This document shows, piece after piece, positions 1-12,039 of a stretch of DNA of 64,000 nt. The position numbers were made by a program, and so were the translations under genes. The notes under the pieces are model-generated. The model saw only the letters and a program-made list of their open reading frames with translations. It was not told where the DNA came from and made no database searches. The DNA is from Thunnus maccoyii. Lineage: Eukaryota; Chordata; Actinopteri; Scombriformes; Scombridae. Numbering within the stretch: the first letter of the stretch is position 1; each line of letters begins with the position of its first letter. The DNA lies in assembly GCF_910596095.1 (NCBI RefSeq), contig NC_056535.1, positions 4,559,001-4,623,000 on the forward strand. Reading direction: 5' to 3'.

Positions 1-2430
1 AGCAATATTTTGTACAGATAAGTTGAGAAAGTACTTGCCCATAGAATATTACAGAATGTTAAATATGGATAAATTAAACTATAATATGATGTTAAGAAAC
101 ATGTATTATGTACAAAACCTCTTATTTTTCTCAGAATCCCAACACATTTGGTGATCTTACTGCAGGCAAAACCAACAATCAGAATACCTAAAACACATCT
201 TAATGAAACTTTGATTATTTCTTCTTGATCAATATGTAGTTTAATTTGCTCACTGTCATATTTTTTATTTCCTGCAAATAACATGCAATTAGACTTTTTG
301 ACATTTGTTTGAAACCATTTGTTTGAAACTATATTAAGTAATTAAGAAGATCATGATTTAATGCTCTAATGAGAGTTGTTAAATCTCTAATTGAGACAAA
401 GAGGTTAGTGTCGTCTGCAAAGAGCAAAGGGAATGTGGTGTTATATATTGCAGCAAGATCATTTATACAAATAAGAAATAAAGGTCCTAATATGGACCCT
501 TGTGGTACACCATATTTTGACCATTAATAAAAATGCATTGTTTTCTATTAAGAACATAGTTACTGAGCCACTTATAAACATTACTATGAACGCCATATCT
601 ATACATTTTTGAAAGCAAAATAGCATTGTCAACAGTGTCAAATACTTTCAAAAGGCCTAAAAATATACCTGTTACATACTCATTATTATCTAAAGCTGAA
701 TAAATTCTATCAGTAAGTTCTAAATATAAGTTGAATGATTTTTATAGAATCCAAACTGATGATCATACAGAATATTGTATGACTTCAAGTCTTCAAGTTT
801 TTCCAAAATCTTTGAAAAACATGGCAATATTGAAATTGGACAATCATTTGTAAAGGATCCTTGATCACCTGTTTTAAATATTGCATAACTTTAGCCATAT
901 TTAGGTCAGAGGGTATGTTGCCAGTTTCCATGGATAATGCAAAGATGAATGTTAAAGGCTCAGTGATAGGAGTCATGACTTCTTTGATTAGGGAGGTGCA
1001 AATTCAATACCAGGAGCTGATTTTTTATTCTAATATAATATTATTCACCTCCTTAAAGTCAGGCAGATCAAAATTACTGAAAGGTGGAAAATAACCTTTT
1101 ATATAATCTAACAGATTAACTTTTGTATCAACTATCTTTTTGGGAGTTGTTGATGAAATATATTTTCTGTAGAGTTTGTTTTTGATTATAGAGGACTTTT
1201 TCAATCCAGCAGAAAACCAAGGATTGTAAGGATAATTTCTCCTAGTATCAACAGAACGAGTAACCAGTGGAAAACATTTTGTGAAAGTTGAATTAAATAG
1301 TTGCACTAATGATTGATAAACTGAGTTTGCATTGCTCTCCCTATACACGTTTTCAAAGGAAACTTTCTCCAACATTTCTTTAAAATTTGATTTATTGCTT
1401 GGATTGAAATTTCTACGTGACTACCGGGTTATTATTTTTTAGCTTATGTCCATCTAGTGAGACAATTTGAAAGATTGGGAAATGATCTGATATATCTGTG
1501 TATAAAATTCCTGGCTTTGTTTCATAGTTAAGAGTATTAAATAATACATTATTGATTACTGTAGCAGATTTGTCTGTTACCTTAGTAGGTTTGCTACAAG
1601 TGGGATAAAAATAACTTGCATATGGTTCAGAAAATCTGTTGGAAAATGAGTTTCACTTACAAAAAGGTTAATATTGAAGTCCCTGATAATATGGCATGTT
1701 TTATTTTCCGTATTTATAAGCTCTAAAATATTAATGAGACTATTATTAAAACAAGTAATGTCAGTGTCTGGTGGTCATTTAATGATGACCACAGTTTGGT
1801 TATATTTGTAAGACAAAATTTCAATGAAAAACAATTCAACTTCCACTTCATCAGAATTTAGAAAAAGGTCATGTCGATTAATAAATTCAAAATTTTGATG
1901 GACAAAGACTGAAACTCCTTCTACAGACCTGGACTGTCTAATGAAGTGAGTAGAGTTATATGATGGCATTTCATGACCTAGTCCTTCTTCAGTATGCCAT
2001 GTTTCAGTAAGAGCAATTACAGAAAACTCATGATTTAAGAAGTATAAATAATGTAGCAGCTGATCTTAATTTTTAGGGAGGTTGTGAATATTTAAATGCA
2101 AAACTGAAAATAGTTTACATTCAACTGGAAAAGAATCCATGAAGCAGTTGAATTAGAATTCATTGTAGTATTCACAAGAATAGAGATTGTTAGTAGCTGA
2201 AAAGAAGTTAATATCAGGGTCAAAATCTGTTTTATGACAAACATTTTCATTTTCATCTCTGTTAAGTTTAAATGGAATAAATAACATACTGTCATCGACT
2301 GTAAACCTATGCTTAGTGATAATGACTGTCAGAGAAAAATACATGAAATTCTTCATCATTAAGTGCATAGAAAGGAAACACTGAGGCACAAATATCACAG
2401 ATCCCTGAAATCCAATTACAAGATGCAATT
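1..2430 (-). pseudogene. LINE ORF2: APE endonuclease and reverse transcriptase, decayed and partial
   Basis: The minus strand encodes an N-terminal segment with DPDINFF (about 2215), then endonuclease words HLNIHNL (2100-2080), TETWHTEEG (about 2005-1979), GVSVFVHQNFEF, RDFNINLF (about 1690) and SDHFPI (about 1490-1473); TETW, the (G/R)DFN block and SDH correspond to the catalytic motifs of APE-type endonucleases. A linker with NPWFSAGLKKS lies at 1240-1190. Reverse-transcriptase motifs follow: FDTVDNAILLSKM near 640, GVPQGSILGP at 482-511 and FADDTNLF at 398-421, which keeps the catalytic Asp pair. The frame changes several times and there are many stops, so no enzyme is made. The thumb and C-terminus lie beyond the left edge. 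Such proteins nick the target and prime reverse transcription there. Confidence 0.85.
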
Positions 2431-2639
2431 CTAGGAACAGTTTAAAGTGGGTTTAAATGAAACCGATTTTTAGAAAAGAGAACAGTGAATACCTGAACCC
2501 ATGGTCTTCTGGACTTTTGAACATTTTTTTTCTGACTCGTAAATATTCATAGGTAACTGTTTTAAACAAAAAGCATGTAAGATAGTTTCTAAGTTGTTCT
2601 ATAGGGGAATCACTTCCCTATTCCTTAGATGTTTTAGAG

Positions 2640-3356
2640 GGACGGTGAGCCAGCTTATCATATCTCAGATGAGCAATGTCCCCTCTTTTTCTGGCCTTGT
2701 TCATTGCTGGGATCAATTCCTTGCGTCTCTGTTGAACAGGTTGAGAAGTCTTCATTAACAAAGATGTTTGTACCTTTGAGATACTTCACTTTCTCCAGTA
2801 CAGCAAGCCTATCCTTATATTTGAGAAACTTAACCACTATTGGTCTTGTTTTTTCTCCTTGGTCAGGTCGTTTCCCAGAACAGTGGACACACTCTAGTTC
2901 TATATGCTTGTGGTCAAGTTTCAGATTTTCTGCTATGATTTTTTTGACCTTTTCCTCAGAGTCAGACTGCCTCTCATGGTCAGTCTCCAGAATTCCTTCA
3001 AAGATCAAATTGTTACGGTGAGACTGATTTTCCAAGTGATCAACTTTACCATTCATGTTGTTAAGGCTTGAGTTGACTGTTTTGATGTCATTGTTCTACT
3101 CTTTGCACTGAATTGACGAGGTGTCAGAAACTGATTTCAATTCATCCACATCCTTCAGGGTGTATTGTACACTTGATGTGAGGTCACATAACTCCTTTAA
3201 GACTCCATCTAGTCTTTTGTTGAAGACAAAGCCTTTGTAGGTACTCTCCTCTTGTTCAAGTAAATCCTTGTAAAACAACTTCAGTTGTTCCAGGAGGTCA
3301 TGTAACTGTGCAGTAGTGATTAAGTCCTCAACTCTTTTCACAGCCTTTGGTGGCAT
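2640..3356 (-). pseudogene. LINE ORF1: coiled coil plus L1-type RNA-binding domain, frameshifted
   Basis: The start chosen is the ATG of MPPKAVKRVEDL at 3356. The first 86 codons are rich in Leu, Glu and Lys with heptad-like spacing and look like a coiled coil. After a stop near 3096 the frame resumes with MNGKVDHLENQSHRNNLIFE, the hallmark opening of the L1 ORF1 RNA-binding region, followed by KTRPIVVKFLKYKDR and KGTNIFVNEDF. After NEDF (near 2742) the frame is lost; the family's C-terminal block, with the words RGDIAHLRYDKL, continues in another frame to about 2640. L1-type ORF1 proteins bind element RNA as trimers and act as nucleic-acid chaperones; that role is family knowledge. A second ATG at 3417 is followed after 15 codons by a stop. 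Confidence 0.8.
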
Positions 3357-3600
3357 AATTTCACTCTTGCTATGAGAGGAAGTAGTCCTTAGAAATCAAA
3401 GGCCGGGATTCAGCCATGGTATTCGACTGATCCAGTAGTTACAAATCCAACGTCTTTGGTGTAGGATTTACACGCAATGGGATAAAATGTCTTGTTGTTA
3501 CCCCAGATTAGGAGTCTAGGGAAGATATTACAGAGCATTGCGTTGATTTCAGGTGGATTGTCTCAAGCCTAAGTTCTAAGGAAAGCAAGGTGGCAGCCAG

Positions 3601-6547
3601 GAATTTGCTTAATTGATCTTCATTCATCTTTATTATCCTACATAGTGGGGCTAAATTATTGTCTTCGATTGTTTCATTATTGTACATATTGTTATATTGT
3701 CAAGAAATTACATCTATGATTTTCAGTTTGTGGCGTTAATTATTAACCTAAGAGAAGGGCCAGTCTTATAGTAATAGTAGGATAGCCCATTAAGCCTAGT
3801 ATTAGGCTATCAAATTGAAATTGGTCTCTAATAAAACATAAAGAACTGATAGTAGACAATCGTAGGCTATGGCACAAATGTGAGCTAATTTAGCCTAAAT
3901 AAAAGATTATGCCATTATAGCCTTAAGCCAACCATATCTGAAATGGACATAGAGAGCAAAACCTATTTGCATTCTAGTTATAGCCTGATAGACAGATTAG
4001 GTATTCGAGAATATTAGCTACCTTTTAAGCAGAATGACAGACTTTTAAAAGAAAAAAAACAAAACAGAAACAATAAAATCATTTTAAAACAATAAAATTG
4101 TTTCAGTTATTTATTTATTTATATATTTTTTTACCAACATTTTGTATAAAATAATGTATTTATATTATAATGAGCCATGTATTTAGTGGGATTAAGTACA
4201 GCGTGATGTTTGGTAACATTAATCTAACAACAGTTTTTTAGTGGAAACAATACAATCATTTTAAATTCATAATCTGTATTAAATAATTTATTTCTTCAAT
4301 GGTGCAGTTGAAGCAATTACATTATTTAAGGCGAACGCTAGAGCATCAGATAAGCCTATTAATTCATGTATTGAACCATCAAACAAAAAACATTTCATGA
4401 GATTTATTTATTTGTTCTATTCAGGGCCAGAGTTGTAGGCTATAATCAGTAGACGAGTGTTCTTTCACCAGTGGGGGATTCCGCAGGCTCTGGGTGACTG
4501 ACTCTTGACTCAAAAACCTGACTCTCTTTTGTGAGAAAGAGACTTAAGTCAGTAAAAAGAGTCAAACCTTCCATCTCAAAGTATAGCCAATTTGATATCA
4601 TGGCTCTTGGTTGTTTAAGAAAAAAATACAGGGCTAATTAGTGAACAGAGTTGCCAAGCACAAGGCTAACGTTAGCTGACCAGCCACCACCAGTAGTAAA
4701 CCCGCAATCTGTCTATCCATTGTTTATGTTAACTCGTTTTCACTGATTGAATATTCAACAACAATAATATTAATCTTACTGTTGTTATTCTGTCATGTGG
4801 AATTCCGATGTTTGATCTGTCACTTGGAACTATAGGGAATGTGAAGATACGTCACACTGCGTTGCATGTTGGGACAGGGGTGCTGTCTTTGGAGGAATGT
4901 GCTCTGTTACCTACCTATGCCTGCTACGGTGCTATGGTGGTTACCTGCTTACCTTTTGTTTTGTTTGGCTAATAAGTTGGTTAAATTGTTAAATAGTTTA
5001 AAAGTTACAAAAATTCACAAGCTGGCAAACTGCAAGAGCGCAGTCATACTCGCAAAGGTAAGATGGCACTCCTCTTTTTGGCTCAAATATAAACCAAACA
5101 AAATACAAAACTTACTAGACAGTCAAAGGACAGAGAGCAATGAAGCGTCTGTTCAGCATGAAGAACAATAATTATCTGAACTTTAGCTAAGTTTATTGTG
5201 ACAATAATAATCATACTGAACAAAGGAGGAAAGTTGGTTATCTTTTGTATTTCAGGTCACATATTCTTATATTGAGCTCAAACTGATCTATATACAGTTA
5301 ATTTACACATGATTGTATTTACAGAAGCAGCCTGTGCCACAGCTTCTGTACAGTGCAGGAGATGAAGGCACCTCCGGCCTGGACAGCAGACCCTCTACTG
5401 TCCATGTCCCCTCTGTCACAGGACAAAAGTTTGAAACATTTATATTTTATTGATTTTATTTTATTAATGTAGTTGTTACCTGAGCAGACTGTGATTCCTT
5501 TCTTCTTCTCTCAGTATTGATTTGAAAAGTTAACCCCATATTACACATCTAATTGTTTGAATGTAATGTACAGTAACAACATTAAAGCCAATATAATACA
5601 AAGTCAGTAGGCTTGTCATCATGGATTATTATTACATTTTTGGCTGATATGGACACTTGGTAACACAAACAGCATTGGATAATTTTCAGTAAACTGTTGC
5701 AAATTATTTATGTTCTGGTTCTCTGCGACCATATTTACGCAAAACTGTACTCATAAGTTCTACATGTCACATTCAACACTGAAGTTCAGGTTCTGTACAA
5801 TATGAAGGAAAAAACACCTCATTGGAATTGTATAGAATAAAACTTTATTCTATAAAAGGAGCATGTGAAGGATTACACTAATATCCATCAGCCACAGCCC
5901 AACCCCTGGATGCCTCTGTCTGAAAATACTGATCAAGCTGAAGCTCCCATCAACACACCAACACAGGTCACCATCACACTGTGTCTCCTGGCTGGGCAGA
6001 CTGAAAGGATATTATTCATCTAAGGAACAGTTGCTGGATGTCCTGCAGCTTCTGCTTCAGTCCTGCATCAAGCTTCCCTCTCTTCAGGCGTCCCATGTTG
6101 CATCACTCACTGTGATGCAGCTCTGGCCCTCGCTGCAGGCTGTGGGCCTGTTGATGGACAGAAGTATAACACAAGATGTTTCAAAGTTTAAATATTACAT
6201 ATTTCATGTAGACAGGGTAGTAACTATACTATAGAGTAAATATATTCTAAAATGGAGTGGGTCTTAAGTATTGTTCAGTTATGGTGAACATACATACCGG
6301 TTATCAACAGTAAGTGTCAAATAGCAGTCAACATTTAAGAACTTCATATTTCTTAAGAAGCTACAATAATCTGATGGATTGTATAACATTGATGGATGTG
6401 AACTGATAGTTAACTGCTGGACATAAAAAATGCTGTAATGTTACTGTGAGACAAAAAGGCAGACGTGTATGAGTTACTAACAAGCAGTTACTAACAGCAA
6501 TCACCATCAAAGTTCACAAACAAGGGAGAATGAATGTGAAGTTAACT
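3601..6547. other. Non-coding stretch, no gene recognised
   Basis: Mostly AT-rich DNA. An open frame of 101 codons on the plus strand at 4866-5171 has no motif I recognise. A short near-perfect hairpin (tagaataaa / tttattcta) sits at about 5831-5850. A slightly GC-richer patch at 5880-6170 shows no convincing exon: its open frames are short and lack a supported splice context. The sequence around 4400-4720 has the texture of old transposon DNA but I cannot define ends. Confidence 0.4.
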
Positions 6548-6578
6548 CCCTCTCTCTCCCTCTCTCTCTCTCTCTCTC
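6548..6578. repeat. CT microsatellite, interrupted
   Basis: A run of CT dinucleotides with CCC interruptions, directly visible. Confidence 0.95.
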
Positions 6579-6629
6579 AACCCAAATGACAGAAATCCAT
6601 CATAACGATGGAGAACTTTAATCCCTGTA

Positions 6630-6800
6630 ATTAATCTCATTACAGTCAACAAAATTAAATTCCATGACCAAAACTGTTGATGATTTTACTTAATTTTCAT
6701 GACTTTTCCAGGCCTGGAAAATTATATTTTAATATTCCATGACTTTTCCAGGTTTTCCATGACTGTGGGAACTCTGAATGTACTGGCTTACAACATGTGA
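6630..6800. repeat. Teleost interspersed repeat with repeated catgacttttccagg word
   Basis: The word catgacttttccagg occurs at 6698-6712 and again at 6738-6752, each followed by further 'ttccatga' words. I remember this wording as the tail of an abundant teleost non-autonomous DNA repeat; the family name is not certain and no ends were defined. Confidence 0.5.
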
Positions 6801-7050
6801 GGATACACCACTTTTCTCCAGAAAAACAGCAATTTGATCACATTTGTTCCCCTGATCCCTACATTCTGGTGACTGCACCTGGACTCCTGTCTGTATGAAT
6901 CCTCCAGTGTGTGTTACAGCCGTCAATTTACAGGCAACAAATGAGCCGCGTTGCTCTGGTGGTGTGTTGCTCTTATTCCACCTCCATAAAGATGGGGTCA
7001 AAATTAGTGCAGCAGAGGTTATCCTGACCTTAGTATTAGTCCTTAGTATG

Positions 7051-7666
7051 AGACCATGTCCACACTAAGCCAGCTAAATTCATAAACAAATCCTTTTCTC
7101 TCCGTTTTGGCCCTCCGTCCACACTAAAAGGGCGTTTATCTCCCCCAGAAATGAAGCTTTTCTAAAACAGCCTCCAGAGTGTGTAAATCTTGGTAAATGG
7201 AGCTTTGTAGAAATGCTATCATATCGGTGACAAAACAGATGGTGGCAGTAGGGCGGCATTTCAGTGGAGGAGGATGAAGAAAAAACACGACAATAACAAC
7301 AATGGCGGACAGCTTCATGTGAATGTTGTTCTCTATTGTCTACTTTGACAGCTTGTTTAGAGTTAAACGTAGCTATCTACCACCTTTCTCTCAGTGAAAC
7401 TGTTGTAATCTGCTAGCAATAAACTAAATGTCAAGAAGTCGCCACGGAAACAGAAATAGTATACAGTTTCTTCTACAGTAGTCTTCAATGGCTGGCTTTG
7501 CTCGTCTGTCCTTTGCACATGCTCAGTAGGAGGAGAATTACCTGTTTTGGTGTTTAAATGTGGACGGAGGTATTTGCAGAAATGAGATGAAACTGCTGTG
7601 GACATTTGCCGTTTTTGCACAAAAACTGCATTTTAGAATTTAGCCATCTTAATGTAAATGTAGTCT
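7051..7666. mobile_element. Non-autonomous DNA element (MITE-like) with 30 bp imperfect terminal inverted repeats
   Basis: The first 30 bases (7051-7080, starting agaccatgtccaca) match the reverse complement of the last 30 (7637-7666) at 21 of 30 positions, and 8 of the 9 differences are transitions. A second inverted pair lies just inside: ccctccgtccacactaaaa near 7110-7128 against the complement of tttaaatgtggacggaggt near 7553-7571. No transposase is encoded, and the open frames inside are short. I could not see a clear target-site duplication. The 'gtccacact' wording recalls common vertebrate DNA-transposon fossils, but the superfamily is not assigned. Confidence 0.6.
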
Positions 7667-9087
7667 AAGTCAATCTCCAAAGACATGGATCCTATGTTCT
7701 ATACAATGCAATAGCATCTATTTATTACAGCCCCCTGCCTGTTAAAAAAACACACACATTTCCAGCTCCACTCCCACAGTTTGTAATACTAAATTTCTGC
7801 TGTAAATTTCAAGCCCAAAATGAGATAACTACAATGACCTCATTGGTGGATTAATTTCTCAGACTTTGACAAAGCTCCTCCAGAACCACAGAAGACATTA
7901 TAAAACTCTTTTCACAGGCTGAGTAGCACTAACCATAGTACTGCAAATTGATTGTCACGTGTAGAGTCAGTGGAGTGCCCCTTTAATCTGTATACTTCAC
8001 TTTGAGTGAAATATTAAAGCAACTTGGAATCAGGAGTTCCATCCAAAGTCTAGAGGAATCTGGACTCAACAGTGATGGGTAAAACAGTGCCAAAATAAAA
8101 ACAGCGTTTCACCATTTCCCCCTCCATCAGCCACTAACAAACAAACAATTAGAGGAATATAAAGGAATGAAGTCCTTCAGACTTTCACAGTTCAAGCGGT
8201 GATGTGTCACCGCTGCTTGCGCCAGTGTTGCCTTGAGCAGCATCACAAATAAAACCATCTCTGCATCTGTTCTGTTGTCTTGCTGATCTTTGAAGTCTTT
8301 CCATTGAGAGAAGACAGCGCTGAAAATTCATGGTATTTATTACCTTGTATCACTCCTGTTTGTGTTGCTGTGAGACTTTCCTGAGGTCTAATTCTTTTTT
8401 TTTTTTCTAGATGGCTGAGAGCAGAACTGTATCTTTGATGCTACACTGCATTTAAACAATCCAAAACAGCCAGAGGATTTTGGGAGTAATTATCTAAATT
8501 TGCCGCCACTTGTCAAGCTGGACCACAGACTAGAGCTTTGTCTATTCCACCTAAAACAGACAAAGATAAAGCAATATTTTCTCATGCAACTGTTACCGTG
8601 ACTGCTGCCAAACTCTGAGTGATGCCTCCACTGTGAAGTTGGCTGAACTCAGGACTGCTTTTTCATTCCTTCCCTCAGGTTTTGCTGGAGCGTTAGTGCC
8701 GACTCAAAGGACTCCATCATTATATTAACCGCACACAAGTGATTACTTCACTTTACTGGTGTTAACTTTCCAACTGCAATCACCAGAATCAAACGCTGGC
8801 ACGCGTTCATGCCCAACATTCTCACACACATACCCAGACATACAAACACAGTTGAACCCACAATAAGTCAGAGATACAGTTAAAAGTGTGTTCTCCACAG
8901 CTGCACGCCCAGCAGCTGACAGCTGGAGTGTTGTGTGATAGAGAACGGGCGAGAGAGACTGTTTGTCAGTGTGTGTGCATGATAAGCTGCGAGTGATTAT
9001 CATTGTTGTTGTATCACAGTTTATCACGCCACAGGAGAACTGTTACACTCACCTGGCCATGTTTTCCCTGGAAGCATCATCATTCTG
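7667..9087. other. Non-coding stretch, nothing recognised
   Basis: No ORF with a known motif and no repeat with clear ends. The segment 7900-7985 resembles wording seen in teleost repeats, but the boundaries cannot be set. Confidence 0.4.

Positions 9088-9142
<55 letters not shown>
9088..9142. repeat. CA microsatellite
   Basis: About 25 nearly perfect CA units with one CG near the start. Confidence 0.98.
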
Positions 9143-9145
<3 letters not shown>

Positions 9146-9159
9146 GCGTAAAACTTAAT

Positions 9160-9660
9160 CTATTCTGTGTGTTTTCTCTCTGCTGCAATAATACAGCAGC
9201 CTAATTGGCTCTGACAACTTGGCCAACTCAATTCCAGCCAGTCTCGTCCAGAATGCCTCTCTATGTCTCTAATTAGGTCCAATCAGCCGGAGTGATATTT
9301 ATCGGTTCACCTCATCCCTCTTTCTCTCTCTCTCTCACACACACACACACGCTATCTCTCTCCTTCACGCCGGCCTCCCTTCATTCTTCCTGCGCTGCTT
9401 TCTGAAGGAGACTGTGTTCCTCCTCTCTTTGGCTAATTTTAGTATGAGTAAAATAATTATGATTGATGCAGGTGCCTCTCTCTTCCTTCAAAGCTTTTTA
9501 AATAGATAAACCCCCCCCACCACCCAAAAAAGAAGCAAGAAGCTAATTAGCGCACGAGGATGAGCGAGGAGAGAGGCCTTATCGAGCCGTTATCAGTTTG
9601 CCTGCCCCACAGCTTTAAACATCATATTGGATATCTTAATCGTTCATTCTGACAGGGGCG
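9160..9660. promoter_or_regulatory. Possible conserved non-coding element with clustered homeodomain-like cores
   Basis: A non-repetitive island carrying several TAAT-type cores in good contexts: ctctaattaggtccaatcag (9267-9286), aaataattatgattgatgca (9451-9470) and agctaattagcgc (9541-9553). It also has a paired CT and CA microsatellite at 9318-9350. No open frame of interest crosses it. This texture is common in vertebrate enhancers near developmental genes, but conservation cannot be seen from one sequence, so the call is an inference. Confidence 0.3.
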
Positions 9661-10841
9661 TCAGGGACAAACTTTCTCATTTGATGTGCTCTATTTTCCC
9701 CCCTCTGGTTCCTAACATTTTTTTTTCTCCCCTATTTTTCTTTTTTCTGAGAGACACAGCCGTCAGCTACGTGTTGGGAATGCTTGATGCTTTAATTCAT
9801 CTAAACAACCTTTTAGCCTTGCTCCAAATGTAATGCTGTGTTTGAGAGTCTGAGCAAAGCTGGAGCGTGTATCATTTCGAGGGTATTGACGTGCCAGCCT
9901 CACTGCTGAAGACATGTCTGCAATGACATTGGAGTTGGTGGTTGTTTCTCTAAGTCTGTGATGGGACAGTGGCATGCAGACAAAAGGAAAAGGGCAGGAG
10001 AAAGATTACCTGCACATATAGTGTGTCAGAATGAAGCGCTGGTTATAGCAATGGCTGAGGTAACATCATTTTTATTTCAAAGTCAGCTTTGTTTTGATCC
10101 AGGACTGTCATGGTACTCGACTGCTATGAGAAGACACCCAGATATTCCTTATAATATGAATAATTGTTACTCTCCATTAGCAAAATATACTACCTTATCC
10201 AATATTTATGTATTTTGTGAAAAAAAGGATACACTATGAAAGAATGCAGTGCTGAGTTTCAAAATGAATTAAATTGTTAAAATTGATGGTAGCTCATTTA
10301 GTTTTAAATTGTGATATAACATCTTACTATAGAAATGCAAGCAAGTCTACTGAAACATTGGTAAAATTACATTATATTATTTGCAAAATAATTAATTTAT
10401 TGGGAAAATGCCTCATTAAAGCGTCACTGAAATATGATTTATTTTTAACAGACCTTAACTGATAAAGAGAACAACTTTCTTAAACTATTTTAATATTTGT
10501 GATGATTTTATTTATATTTATTTTCAGTCTTATCAGATCAGAAAAAATATATAATTTATTAATAATTTATAAAAAAAAATAACTTATTTATAATTTATTT
10601 AAAAATCATGAATTTATAATGTTCTGATGTCTAGAAGCTATTATACAACTTACAATTATACAACATAAAGCTGCACAAATCAATATTTTTTAAATAATTA
10701 ATGGCTCAAATGTAACATGAAACATGTAACATTAAAGGTGTTACTTGCTTCATTAAAAAAGACTACCAGGGCACCAATGCACCCACAGAGAATTAGCACT
10801 CAACTCTGCTGTTCCTCCCTGGTCCAATTTTTGCTTCTTTC
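9661..10841. other. Non-coding, partly AT-rich
   Basis: Non-coding. Positions 10440-10700 are very AT-rich (tracts of aataatttat). Short open frames at 9958-10239 and 10274-10462 lack motifs. Confidence 0.5.
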
Positions 10842-11040
10842 AGCTCATTGTTTTGGTTTTAGAGCCTGTAACTTTGATGTGTCTCCAGCAGCCAGCTGTG
10901 TGAAAAAGTCCTGATAAACTGACTGTACACTACCTGCACAGCACCAAACAACACACAAAGAAGTTATACTATAGCTGGTGAACACAGTGGAGCATTTAGC
11001 AACTAAAGAAAATATTTTCACCTATACTTTTCAAAAAAAA
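10842..11040 (-). repeat. Dispersed repeat, copy 1 (inverted relative to 60530-60755)
   Basis: The reverse complement contains ctaaaaccaaaacaatgagc, a tttatcagg word and tttggtgctg. The same words occur in the same order on the plus strand at about 60622-60755, and weaker similarity extends outward. Two diverged copies in opposite orientation are therefore visible within the window. I recall the family from teleost genomes but cannot name it. Confidence 0.6.
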
Positions 11041-12039
11041 TGGGCTGCTCCTTTTGCCTTAACTGTAACCACATTAGTCACATTGTTAGCATGCATCATC
11101 TTGATGACGTTGCTAGGCTAATTTGCTGGAGAAATGGAAGGGCTAATGTTGCAGTATCTTTTAACGGTAATACTAATTAGTAACTACTCGGAGATATTTG
11201 ATAGCTGTTTGATAACTGAAAGCACAACTTTTCCATAGGAGAAAATGAAAAACAGTGCCAGTGGCTTTTTTTCCATAGGTCTTGTTAGCCATAGCCTCTT
11301 TAGCTAACCTCCTCTCAAGGCCTCATCAATATCACATCAGACTTGTACCAACCAATAAGAATGAAGCAGGGTGGGACCAAGAGCTGGCTAACGTCGGGCA
11401 AACGTTAGCCTAGCCAACGTTAGCCTATGGTCCGTGTCATCTGTCTCCATGACTCCCTGCAGTAGCGCTCACCTGCCGCTGCCAAAGCACTTGGCCCCAG
11501 CGCTCAAGAGGTCTTTGGTTGACACACTTATTAGTGTTTTCCTACTTCTGTTTCTTTTCGGCACCTGAGGACAAATGATTTTATGTTTCAGGAAAAATAC
11601 AAACTTATGGTACCGCTGATATTTACTAGCTAGTAATTTTTCACTTTCAAGATTTTAGCAATTGTAGCAGCTGATGCTTTGTGCTATGTTTAGTTCCACA
11701 TACAATTCCATGGTAAATGATGATGTATCATTTTCACAACAAGATGCCGATGCACCTGTGGTGAGTATTATTGTTGACTGCAGCGCTATGTCGGCAATAT
11801 GGCCATGACAATCATGATGACGCTAATTGAATTCTATCAATCAATTATTTTCTCTTTTTTTTCTATTCCGATTAGCAGGCAAAACACTGCTCAGATTTTT
11901 TTTCGTCTTACTGGAGACCGTGGGAAACAGCAGTCTCAGCTGTTATCTCTGAGTATGAAAGTGGATGCTTAAATTCATTTTGTTATTTTGAACATGTGAC
12001 AAAATTACAAATTAGCATGATATTTATTGCTTTTTTCAG
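11041..12039. other. Non-coding; probable old repeat DNA
   Basis: Contains repeated gttagcc/gctaacg words (11270-11430), typical of old teleost repeats, and no gene. Element ends are not visible. Confidence 0.4.

Larger units (their letters stand above)
1..3600 (-). mobile_element. LINE (non-LTR retrotransposon), decayed, cut by window edge
   Basis: Read on the minus strand this stretch contains, in order, an L1-like ORF1 (about 3356 to 2640), then ORF2 with an endonuclease (about 2430 to 1470) and a reverse transcriptase (about 1380 to beyond position 1). The order and spacing are those of a full two-ORF LINE whose 3' end lies outside the window. Both ORFs carry stops and frameshifts, so the copy is dead. 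The 5' end is not sharply visible; I place it near 3600, where recognisable coding traces and G/C-richer leader sequence give way to AT-rich DNA. The clade is unresolved: the reverse-transcriptase motifs look like the jockey/CR1/L2 group, while ORF1 looks L1-like. Confidence 0.85.

Noticed and set aside
4866..5171. 101-codon open frame as a possible gene
   Set aside because: No motif, and no neighbouring exon could be joined in frame with confidence.
6031..6234. Leu-rich open frame as a possible exon
   Set aside because: Composition is low complexity and there is no clear acceptor/donor pair in phase.
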